From: an uncultured Clostridia bacterium
GTDB lineage: Bacteria; Bacillota; Clostridia; Oscillospirales; Ruminococcaceae
Assembly (NCBI GenBank): GCA_947625455.1
Contig: CANQOJ010000047.1
Coordinates: forward strand, 1 to 12,901
Reading direction: 5' to 3'
Length of the DNA stretch: 12,901 bases
This document shows positions 1 through 5,214 of the stretch, in pieces. Position 1 is the first letter of the stretch. Each line of letters opens with the position of its first letter. The notes beneath the pieces were generated by a model that made no database searches, had not been told where the DNA came from, and was given only the letters and a program-made list of their open reading frames with translations. The position numbers were made by a program, and so were the translations under genes.

Positions 1-312
1 GAGGACGACAGCATTTTAGGAGATTTCATTCCCGACGAGGACGGACCTACGCCCGTCGACACGGCAATGAAGTCGGCAATGAAGTCGGTATTCAAGGACG
101 AACTCAACAAAGCGCTCGATACGCTCCCCGAACGGGAAAGAGAGGTGCTGAAGTTCCGCTACGGCGTTGGCTATGACCGTTCGCATACGCTTGAAGAAGT
201 CGGACGTCAGTTTAAAGTCACCCGTGAGAGAATACGCCAGATTGAAGCAAAGGCGCTCAGAAAACTCCGCACCCAAGGGAAAAGCAAGGGATTGAAAGTA
301 TTTTTGGATTAG
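1..312 (+). CDS. rpoD: RNA polymerase primary sigma factor, C-terminal part (region 4)
   Basis: The reading frame is open from the first base and ends at TAG 310-312, giving the last 103 residues of a housekeeping sigma-70 factor; the start lies left of the window. The stretch GDFIPDED near the beginning is typical of the link between regions 3 and 4. Region 4 follows: LPEREREVLKFRYG (4.1), then the helix-turn-helix LEEVGRQF..TRERIRQIEAKALRKLR (4.2), which contacts the -35 promoter element. The tail ends in KGLKVFLD, close to the usual KLKDFLE ending, so the gene looks intact at its 3' end. A hairpin terminator follows at 407-439. Identification as the primary sigma rather than an alternative sigma rests on the GDFIPDED motif and the very standard region 4.2. 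Confidence 0.96.
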   Translation, partial: EDDSILGDFIPDEDGPTPVDTAMKSAMKSVFKDELNKALDTLPEREREVLKFRYGVGYDRSHTLEEVGRQFKVTRERIRQIEAKALRKLRTQGKSKGLKVFLD

Positions 313-328
313 AAGCGGGTGCTTGGCG

Positions 329-361
329 CAGTATACAGTGGACATTGGACAGTATACAGTT
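329..361. repeat. Heptad repeat array, CAGTNNN family (5 units)
   Basis: Five units with a strict 7-bp step: the tetramer CAGT occurs at 329, 336, 350 and 357, with the variant CATT at 343. The variable triplets are ATA or GGA. A longer array of the same family lies at 6456-6521 in the opposite orientation. It sits between the rpoD stop codon and the rpoD terminator. Confidence 0.8.
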
Positions 362-406
362 AAGGTGTTCACTTCGTGAACGATATTAAGATTGTTTTGA
401 GATTAT

Positions 407-450
407 GAGGGCGTAAACCTATCGTGGGTTTGCGCTCTCTTAATTTCTAG
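407..450 (+). terminator. Terminator-like hairpin after rpoD (repeat element copy 1)
   Basis: Left arm 407-419 and right arm 427-439 form a 13-bp stem with two G-U pairs and a 7-nt loop, followed by a moderately T-rich tract (TTAATTTCTAG). It shares the GAGCGTAAACC arm and the upstream GATTGTTTTGA stretch with the hairpins at 3902 and 6377, so it belongs to a repeated element. A small hairpin GTTCAC-TTC-GTGAAC (367-381) lies just upstream. Confidence 0.75.
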
Positions 451-480
451 TTTTCGATTTTTGTGCAAAAGGGAGAATTA

Positions 481-496
481 GTTAGGATATACTAAC
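481..496. promoter_or_regulatory. Palindromic operator candidate 1, GTTAG-N6-CTAAC
   Basis: Inverted repeat GTTAG-GATATA-CTAAC; one further base pair on each side also matches (AGTTAG/CTAACT). The same GTTAG-N6-CTAA(C/T) pattern occurs at 594, 760 and 1250, all around the feo genes. A weaker second promoter candidate follows immediately (TTGACA 513-518, N17, TAAAAA 536-541). The half-sites resemble those of DtxR-family metal repressors, but the spacing is not the classical DtxR box. Confidence 0.55.
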
Positions 497-556
497 TCAA
501 TTTATGTTAAGATTGACAAAATTTGTATGAAACAGTAAAAAATCACGGTTTAGCTA

Positions 557-585
557 TTGACTTTCTTTGTAAATTCAAGTAAAAT
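557..585 (+). promoter_or_regulatory. Sigma-70-type promoter of the feo operon
   Basis: TTGACT (557-562), a 17-bp spacer and TAAAAT (580-585). Transcription would start near 592, so the palindrome at 593-610 would overlap the start site, a typical position for a repressor. The resulting leader of about 200 nt would carry the inverted-repeat element at 602-767. Confidence 0.65.
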
Positions 586-592
586 AATACAT

Positions 593-610
593 GGTTAGAG
601 AAAGCTAACC
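593..610. promoter_or_regulatory. Palindromic operator candidate 2 at the feo transcription start
   Basis: GGTTAG-AGAAAG-CTAACC is a perfect 6+6 inverted repeat with a 6-bp spacer, starting 8 bp after the -10 box. It is the most symmetrical of the four copies. I infer iron- or metal-dependent repression of feo from its position; the regulator itself is not in the window. Confidence 0.6.
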
Positions 611-767
611 GTCTAGATGCTAGATATTTAAGAAGCTAGAGGCTAGAGTTTATAACCTAATGTGGTTTGCCTTTTAAATGTATTATCTTGCAATAATGAT
701 AAAAGCATATTTTGCTGTAAACTCTAGCTTCTAGCCTCTTAATCTCTAGCTCCTAGATGGTTAGCTT
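602..767. repeat. Inverted-repeat element in the feo leader, built of CTAG heptads
   Basis: The arms 602-652 and 718-767 are inverted copies of each other with a handful of mismatches, separated by about 65 nt. Each arm carries CTAG heptads (CTAG at 613, 620, 636 and 643 in the left arm) interrupted by TTAAGA, plus an operator half-site (GCTAACC left, GGTTAGC right) at its outer end. It lies wholly between the feo promoter and feoA, so the operon mRNA would carry a long hairpin. This is the first of several inverted pairs of this repeat family in the window. Confidence 0.8.
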
Positions 768-775
768 AAACTAAT
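759..775. promoter_or_regulatory. Operator-like palindrome candidate 3, GTTAG-N6-CTAAT
   Basis: GGTTAG (759-764), CTTAAA, then CTAAT (771-775), so one base departs from the palindrome of the other copies. It ends just before the feoA ribosome site (777-783). Its left half also forms the outer end of the inverted-repeat element, so it may be a by-product of that element and not a real operator. Confidence 0.4.
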
Positions 776-790
776 GAAAGGAGATTAGAT

Positions 791-1003
791 ATGATGCCGT
801 TGACATTTGCAAACGAGGGCGAAGAAATTATAATCAAGAAAGTCGGCGGAAATCCCGCAACGCGAAAGTTCCTTGAAACTCTGGGATTTGTCGCGGGAGG
901 AAACGTTACCGTCATATCGGAAAACGGCGGGAATGTTATCGTCAATGTTAAAGGTTCAAGAATTGCCGTTTCAAAAGAAATGGCTTGCAAAATAATGATT
1001 TAG
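791..1003 (+). CDS. feoA: FeoA-domain ferrous iron transport accessory protein
   Basis: A 70-residue protein made only of a FeoA (SH3-like beta-barrel) domain. FeoA proteins are cytosolic partners of the FeoB ferrous iron permease. The pattern seen is typical: an N-terminal MPLTFANEGE strand, IKKVGGNPATRKFLETLGF, then G..VTVISENGGNVIVNVKGSRIAVS and an alpha-helical end. The start ATG 791 has AAAGGAG at 777-783; a second ATG follows directly (residue 2) and cannot be separated from it. It is the first gene of the operon; the next gene, also FeoA-like, starts 11 nt after its stop. The two FeoA proteins are clearly diverged from each other, so this is not a recent duplication. Confidence 0.9.
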   Translation: MMPLTFANEGEEIIIKKVGGNPATRKFLETLGFVAGGNVTVISENGGNVIVNVKGSRIAVSKEMACKIMI

Positions 1004-1013
1004 GAGGAAATTT

Positions 1014-1235
1014 ATGTCAACACTGAAAGACGCAGGCATAGGTAAGACCGTCACCGTTAAAAAGCTTGTCGGCGAGGGCGCTGTAAAGCGCAGAATTATG
1101 GATATGGGCATAACAAAGGGCACCGAAATATATGTCCGCAAGGTTGCCCCGCTCGGCGATCCGATTGAAGTTACCGTCCGCGGTTATGAACTTTCGCTCA
1201 GAAAAGCTGACGCGGAAATGATTGAAACCGTTTAA
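1014..1235 (+). CDS. feoA: Second FeoA-domain protein
   Basis: A 73-residue single-domain FeoA protein, with the hallmark segments GEGAVKRRIMDMGITKGTEIYVRKVAPLGDP and VRGYELSLRKADAEMI. This copy is closer to the classical FeoA pattern (R..MG...G......APLGDP....V.GY.L.LR..EA) than the first. An ideal AGGAGG (1002-1007) overlaps the stop of the preceding gene and lies 6 nt before the ATG, so the two genes are probably translated in step. FeoA is thought to support FeoB transport at the cytoplasmic membrane face. Two consecutive FeoA genes before feoB are common in clostridia. The gap to feoB contains another operator-like palindrome. Confidence 0.93.
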   Translation: MSTLKDAGIGKTVTVKKLVGEGAVKRRIMDMGITKGTEIYVRKVAPLGDPIEVTVRGYELSLRKADAEMIETV

Positions 1236-1249
1236 TTTTTTGCGGACAG

Positions 1250-1265
1250 GTTAGTTATATCTAAC
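1250..1265. promoter_or_regulatory. Operator-like palindrome candidate 4 between feoA and feoB
   Basis: GTTAG-TTATAT-CTAAC, a perfect 5+5 inverted repeat with the same 6-bp spacer as the copies at 481 and 594. It occupies the 59-nt gap between the second feoA and feoB. I see no convincing -35/-10 pair beside it. It could be an internal regulatory site or an intragenic roadblock. Confidence 0.5.
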
Positions 1266-1294
1266 ACAAAACCAACACAAGAAAGGATATGTTT

Positions 1295-3691
1295 ATGGAA
1301 ATCAGAATTGCTTTGGCGGGAAACCCGAATGCCGGCAAAACCACTTTATTCAATGCTCTGACGGGTTCTAATCAGTTTGTGGGAAACTGGCCCGGAGTAA
1401 CCGTAGAGAAAAAGGAGGGCAAGCTGAAAACTGACAAGAATGTTGTTATAACAGACCTGCCGGGAATTTACTCGCTTTCGCCTTATACGCTCGAAGAAGT
1501 TGTCGCAAGAAACTATCTTGTAAACGAGCGCCCTGACGCAATACTTAACATAATTGACGGCACAAATCTCGAACGCAATCTCTATCTCACAACACAGCTA
1601 GCCGAACTCGGCATACCCATGGTGTGCGCGGTGAATATGATTGACGTTGTGCGCAAAAACGGCGATAAAACAGACTTCGGGAAGCTTGCAGGCGAACTCG
1701 GCTGTAAGGTTGTTGAAATTTCCGCGCTGAAAGGCACGGGGATTAAAGACGCGGCACAGCTTGCGGTTGAAGCGGCGCGTTCTAAGGAAAAAACAATACC
1801 CCTGCACAAATTCAGCGGCTGCGTTGAACACGCGATTGCGCATATTGAAGAAGCCGTGCTTCATGATATTCCCGAAGAACAGCAGAGATGGTACGCGGTA
1901 AAATTGTTCGAGCGCGACGAAAAGGTTTACGAACAGCTTAAAGTGACCGAAGAACAAAAAGCGCACATTGAAAACGACATTGTGTCATGTGAAACGGAAA
2001 TGGACGACGACAGCGAAAGCATTGTAACAAACGAGCGTTATATATGCATAGCCGAAATGCTCAAAGGCTGTAAAAAGACAAAATCCAAAGGGCTTACCAT
2101 ATCTGACAAAATCGACAAGGTTGTCACAAACCGTATTCTTGCACTGCCGATTTTCGCGGTAGTCATGTTCGTTGTATACTTTGTATCGGTAACTACCGTG
2201 GGAACATGGGTGACGGACTGGACGAACGACGGGCTTTTCGGAGACGGATTTCATTTGTTCGGCATAGGCTCTGCGGAATATGACGAGGCGGTATCGGCGT
2301 ATGCAGAGGAAAACATCTTCACAGATGAACTGCAAAGTCTTGTACAATCGGCGGCTGACGCAGACGTCGTAGGCGCGGAGGAAATTCTCGGCGCTGTTGA
2401 GGAAAAGGATTTCGGGGCATTTGACGAGGCTTTTGGTTCATACGGCGACAGCCTTGCGGAGAGCGGGTTTGACATGGCGTTTGTTGAGGAGCAGATGGAA
2501 GGACTCCCCTCTGCGGAAGAATACGGCGTATGGGTGCCCGGAATACCCGTGCTTCTTGACAATATGCTGACTTCCATAAACTGCGCGGAGTGGCTTCAGA
2601 GCCTTATTATTGACGGCATTGTCGCAGGCGTTGGCGCTGTACTGGGATTTGTTCCGCAAATGCTGGTGCTGTTCATATTCCTCGCGTTTTTGGAATCATG
2701 CGGTTATATGGCGAGAATTGCGTTCATTATGGACAGAATATTCCGCAGATTTGGTCTTTCGGGCAAATCGTTTATTCCCATGCTAATAGGCACAGGCTGC
2801 GGAGTGCCGGGCGTTATGGCTTCGCGAACGATTGAAAACGAGCGCGACCGCAGAATGACCATTATGACAACTACATTTATACCGTGCGGAGCGAAAATGC
2901 CGATTATTGCGCTTATAGCGGGCGCGCTGTTCAAAAACGCATGGTGGGTAGCGCCCAGCGCATATTTTATCGGAGTATTTGCGATAATCGTTTCGGGCAT
3001 CATGCTTAAAAAGACAAAAATGTTCGCGGGAGAGCCTGCGCCGTTTGTAATGGAACTTCCCGCATATCATCTTCCTACTGTTGGCAATATCCTGCGTTCA
3101 ATGTGGGAGCGCGGTTTCTCGTTTATAAAGAAAGCTGGAACGATAATTCTGCTTTCGTCGGTCATAATCTGGGCAGGCTCGGTATTCGGAAATCTGCCTG
3201 ACGGCGGTTTCGGGTTCAGCACTGAACTTGAACTTTCGGACAGCATACTCGGCATAATCGGAAACGCAATCTGCTTTATCTTCGCGCCTTTAGGTTTCGG
3301 CGAGCCGACAGCGGCAGTCGCGACGATAATGGGACTTGTGGCAAAGGAAGAAGTTGTCGGAGTGTTCGGCGTTCTGGATTTCTTCGGCATGAGCGCTCTG
3401 GCGGGATATTCGTTCCTTGTGTTCAATCTGCTCTGCGCGCCGTGCTTTGCGGCAATAGGCGCAATAAGGCGCGAAATGAACAACCCGAAATGGACGGCGT
3501 TTGCGGTTTTGTATCAGTGCGTGTTTGCATATGCAATGTCGCTGATGATATATCAATTCGGTCTGCTGTTTACGGGCGCGGTGAATGTAGTAGGGCTTAT
3601 TTTCGCGGTGCTTGTGCTTGCGTTTATGATTTACATGCTTGCAAAGCCCTATAAGGAAAGCAGAAAACTTACGGCGAAAGTAAAGGTATAA
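1295..3691 (+). CDS. feoB: Ferrous iron transport protein B (GTPase-permease)
   Basis: A 798-residue FeoB, which imports Fe(II) across the cytoplasmic membrane. The N-terminal G domain has all five GTPase motifs: GNPNAGKTT (9-17), GVT (34-36), DLPG (54-57), NMID (114-117) and SALK (143-146). A helical spacer domain follows, then the permease part from about residue 280, with GCGVPGVMASRT (501-512), IPCGAKMP, LVAKEEVVGVFG and CAPC (714-717), all conserved FeoB landmarks. Odd: about 120 residues after the first membrane helix (roughly 312-430) form a long acidic, Asp/Glu-rich loop, longer than in classical FeoB. Start choice: AAAGGA (1282-1287) is 7 nt from ATG 1295 but only 1 nt from the in-frame ATG 1289, so I prefer 1295. 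It is followed at once by its small Cys-rich partner. Size and motifs are complete, so the gene should be functional. Confidence 0.97.
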   Translation: MEIRIALAGNPNAGKTTLFNALTGSNQFVGNWPGVTVEKKEGKLKTDKNVVITDLPGIYSLSPYTLEEVVARNYLVNERPDAILNIIDGTNLERNLYLTTQLAELGIPMVCAVNMIDVVRKNGDKTDFGKLAGELGCKVVEISALKGTGIKDAAQLAVEAARSKEKTIPLHKFSGCVEHAIAHIEEAVLHDIPEEQQRWYAVKLFERDEKVYEQLKVTEEQKAHIENDIVSCETEMDDDSESIVTNERYICIAEMLKGCKKTKSKGLTISDKIDKVVTNRILALPIFAVVMFVVYFVSVTTVGTWVTDWTNDGLFGDGFHLFGIGSAEYDEAVSAYAEENIFTDELQSLVQSAADADVVGAEEILGAVEEKDFGAFDEAFGSYGDSLAESGFDMAFVEEQMEGLPSAEEYGVWVPGIPVLLDNMLTSINCAEWLQSLIIDGIVAGVGAVLGFVPQMLVLFIFLAFLESCGYMARIAFIMDRIFRRFGLSGKSFIPMLIGTGCGVPGVMASRTIENERDRRMTIMTTTFIPCGAKMPIIALIAGALFKNAWWVAPSAYFIGVFAIIVSGIMLKKTKMFAGEPAPFVMELPAYHLPTVGNILRSMWERGFSFIKKAGTIILLSSVIIWAGSVFGNLPDGGFGFSTELELSDSILGIIGNAICFIFAPLGFGEPTAAVATIMGLVAKEEVVGVFGVLDFFGMSALAGYSFLVFNLLCAPCFAAIGAIRREMNNPKWTAFAVLYQCVFAYAMSLMIYQFGLLFTGAVNVVGLIFAVLVLAFMIYMLAKPYKESRKLTAKVKV

Positions 3692-3708
3692 TGTGAAAGG
3701 AACACAAT

Positions 3709-3879
3709 ATGCTTGAGTTCATATCGGAAAACTTATCTACAATAATCATTGGTGTTTTGGTCTTAATCGTCCTGTTTTTCGCGGCAAGGAAGCTGATTAA
3801 GGACAAAAAATCGGGCAAGGGAACCTGCGGGGGCAATTGTTCAAAGTGTATGTACGGATGCAAGAACTCAAAAAATTAG
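3709..3879 (+). CDS. FeoB-associated Cys-rich membrane protein
   Basis: A 56-residue protein starting at ATG 3709, with AAAGGA at 3696-3701, 17 nt after the feoB stop. Residues about 10-26 form one hydrophobic membrane segment (STIIIGVLVLIVLFFAA). A basic stretch (RKLIKDKK) follows, then a C-terminal cluster of four cysteines at 40, 44, 47 and 51 (C-x3-C-x2-C-x3-C). This is the layout of the small FeoB-associated Cys-rich family found next to feoB in Firmicutes. The positive-inside rule puts the cysteines in the cytoplasm, where they might bind Fe(II) or an Fe-S cluster; that role is inferred. The operon terminator follows 22 nt later. Confidence 0.88.
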   Translation: MLEFISENLSTIIIGVLVLIVLFFAARKLIKDKKSGKGTCGGNCSKCMYGCKNSKN

Positions 3880-3901
3880 AATAGACTGTTTTGATATTAT
3901 C

Positions 3902-3942
3902 AGAGCGTAAACCTATCGAGCGGTTTACGCTCTTTTCTTTTT
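3902..3942 (+). terminator. Rho-independent terminator of the feo operon (repeat element copy 2)
   Basis: A perfect 12-bp stem (3902-3913 with 3922-3933), an 8-nt loop and a strong T tract (TTTTCTTTTT). The arm sequence AGAGCGTAAACC and the upstream GACTGTTTTGA match the hairpins at 407 and 6377. Confidence 0.92.
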
Positions 3943-3946
3943 ATAA

Positions 3947-4010
3947 TTTCTTAAGATTTTCTTAAATTTTTCTGAAGTTTCTCTCACGTTTTTCTGAAGG
4001 TTTTCTTACA
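3947..4010. promoter_or_regulatory. Array of 11-bp-phased direct repeats, candidate response-regulator site
   Basis: The 9-mers TTTCTTAAG (3947), TTTCTTAAA (3958), TTTCTGAAG (3969), TTTCTGAAG (3991) and TTTCTTACA (4002) start exactly 11 bp apart or, across 3980, 22 bp apart; only the 3980 position is degenerate. Direct repeats at 11-bp spacing are the binding mode of OmpR/PhoB-family response regulators. The array ends 14 bp before the -35 box of the promoter at 4025-4053, a normal place for an activator. I infer control of the vanY pair by a two-component system encoded elsewhere. Confidence 0.6.
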
Positions 4011-4024
4011 ATTAAAAAACCCTA

Positions 4025-4053
4025 TTGAATATCATCTGAAGTTAAATTATAAT
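4025..4053 (+). promoter_or_regulatory. Sigma-70-type promoter of the first vanY gene
   Basis: TTGAAT (4025-4030), a 17-bp spacer and a perfect TATAAT (4048-4053), giving a start near 4060. A perfect 14-bp palindrome ACAAAAGCTTTTGT lies at 4062-4075, right after the predicted start, and could be an operator or a 5' hairpin. Confidence 0.75.
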
Positions 4054-4100
4054 CGTTATTAACAAAAGCTTTTGTACAATGACATGAAAGGTGAAAATCA

Positions 4101-4166
4101 ATGCAACTTTTTAAAAAACAATACGGTATTATTTATGAAAACATCTTAAGGGGGAACAACAAATGA
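4101..4166 (+). CDS. Possible 21-codon leader peptide overlapping vanY1
   Basis: ATG 4101 has an AAAGGTG ribosome site at 4087-4093 (7-nt spacing) and opens a 21-codon frame beginning MQLFKKQYG and ending LRGNNK. Its stop TGA (4164-4166) overlaps the vanY1 ATG (4163-4165) as ATGA, the classic layout of translational coupling. The peptide is basic and has no recognisable domain. It could be a regulatory leader, a small protein or chance. vanY1 has its own good ribosome site, so coupling would not be essential. Confidence 0.4.
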   Translation: MQLFKKQYGIIYENILRGNNK

Positions 4167-5071
4167 AAAAAATTACAGCAGCGGCAGTTATTATTGCTTT
4201 AATGACAAGCCTTTGCGGGTGCAGTGAAACAAATCTTAACTCGGACAGTCTGCTGTCTGTATCGGGAAGCTCCGAAAATTCAACTCCCGAAAACATCACC
4301 GTATCTTCTGCCAACCCTATGGTAATAACAGATAACGAAATCGACAGTGATATTACGATTGAAAAAGGCGGGGTTTTAACGCTTAACGGCGATATTGAAC
4401 TGCGCGGGGATTTGTATGTTGAGGGGAAGCTTGAAGTCAGCGAAAGCGCCATAATATTTGGGGACGGCGTTATACATGTTGTAAATTCATTTGACGATAT
4501 TGACTGCAAAGGCGCTGTAAAGGTTAAAATTGACGCTCCCGAACCCGTTGAAATAGACGGCGTTACATATGTCGGCGGGATTTTGCTTGTCAACAAAAAG
4601 TACGGACTTCCGCGCGATTTCGGCGAGGACATAGGCGATATACGCCCCGAACTTAAAAACGCAATAGAGCAAATGCGCGCGGACACGGGTTTCGGAATGA
4701 CGCTTAGGGAATTTTCGGGGTACAGAAGTTATGCTACACAGGAATGGTGGTTCAACTACTACTGCGAAACTGACGGCTACGACAACGCCGTTACATATTC
4801 CGCTCTCCCCGGTCACAGCGAACATCAGACAGGACTTGCCGCAGATATAACCCGAACAGAACTTGACTACGCAGATACGCCGGAGGGGAAATGGCTCGCG
4901 GCAAACTGCTGGAAGTACGGCTGTATTATCCGTTACCCTGAGGATAAGGTCGACATAACGGGATATATTTACGAACCGTGGCATATCAGATATTTGGGCA
5001 AGAGTACGGCTAAACTCGTTCATGACAGCGGTTTGTGTTTAGAGGAGTTTTTAGAGGTTGACAGCGTCTGA
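4163..5071 (+). CDS. Lipoprotein D-alanyl-D-alanine carboxypeptidase, VanY type (copy 1)
   Basis: A 302-residue exported lipoprotein of peptidase family M15B, which trims D-Ala from peptidoglycan stem peptides outside the membrane. Residues 1-20 are a lipoprotein signal ending in LCGC, with Cys20 as probable lipid anchor. A Ser-rich linker leads to a region at about 58-125 whose short V/I-x-x-G strands (TIEKGGVLTLNGDIEL, GDLYVEGKLEVSE) look like a small beta-solenoid, as in bactofilin-like folds. The catalytic domain starts near 137 (GGILLVNKKYGLP) and has SGYRSY (185-190), SEHQTGLAAD with zinc ligands His221 and Asp228, and EPWH with Glu271 and His274. All key residues are present. The ribosome site AAGGGGG (4148-4154) lies 8 nt from the ATG. 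A close paralogue follows 143 nt downstream. I do not call it vanY proper, since no vancomycin resistance genes are nearby; general wall remodelling is more likely. Confidence 0.9.
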   Translation: MKKITAAAVIIALMTSLCGCSETNLNSDSLLSVSGSSENSTPENITVSSANPMVITDNEIDSDITIEKGGVLTLNGDIELRGDLYVEGKLEVSESAIIFGDGVIHVVNSFDDIDCKGAVKVKIDAPEPVEIDGVTYVGGILLVNKKYGLPRDFGEDIGDIRPELKNAIEQMRADTGFGMTLREFSGYRSYATQEWWFNYYCETDGYDNAVTYSALPGHSEHQTGLAADITRTELDYADTPEGKWLAANCWKYGCIIRYPEDKVDITGYIYEPWHIRYLGKSTAKLVHDSGLCLEEFLEVDSV

Positions 5072-5136
5072 CAGTGAATTATGCAATTTGACAAAAAACG
5101 GCTTTGATTTTTTCAAATCTTTGTTGAAAATGCCAC

Positions 5137-5187
5137 TTGATAATATCTCGCTTTATATATTAAAATGGTTTTGTGATAGTTCACAAA
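5137..5187 (+). promoter_or_regulatory. Promoter candidate of the second vanY gene with a palindromic operator
   Basis: TTGATA (5137-5142), an 18-bp spacer and TAAAAT (5161-5166) form a usable promoter. The perfect palindrome TTTGTGA-TAGT-TCACAAA (5170-5187) covers the expected start site. Its half-sites resemble CRP/FNR and Rex sites, but the 4-bp spacer is 2 bp shorter than the usual TGTGA-N6-TCACA, so no regulator is assigned. The 11-bp repeats found upstream of copy 1 are absent here, which suggests that the two paralogues are controlled differently. Confidence 0.5.
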
Positions 5188-5214
5188 TATAATTATAAAG
5201 AGGAAAATCGTAAA

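Noticed and set aside
16..372. A 118-residue minus-strand frame across the start of the window
   Set aside because: It runs antisense to the well-conserved sigma factor region 4 and starts within the heptad array.
481..610. Classical Fur boxes in the feo promoter
   Set aside because: The palindromes are GTTAG-N6-CTAAC and lack the GATAATGATAATC-type hexamers of Fur sites.
5173..5214. GTG at 5173 as the start of vanY2
   Set aside because: It would put 14 charged and polar residues before the lipoprotein signal, and it lies inside the palindrome near the transcription start; ATG 5215 has a ribosome site and the signal peptide.
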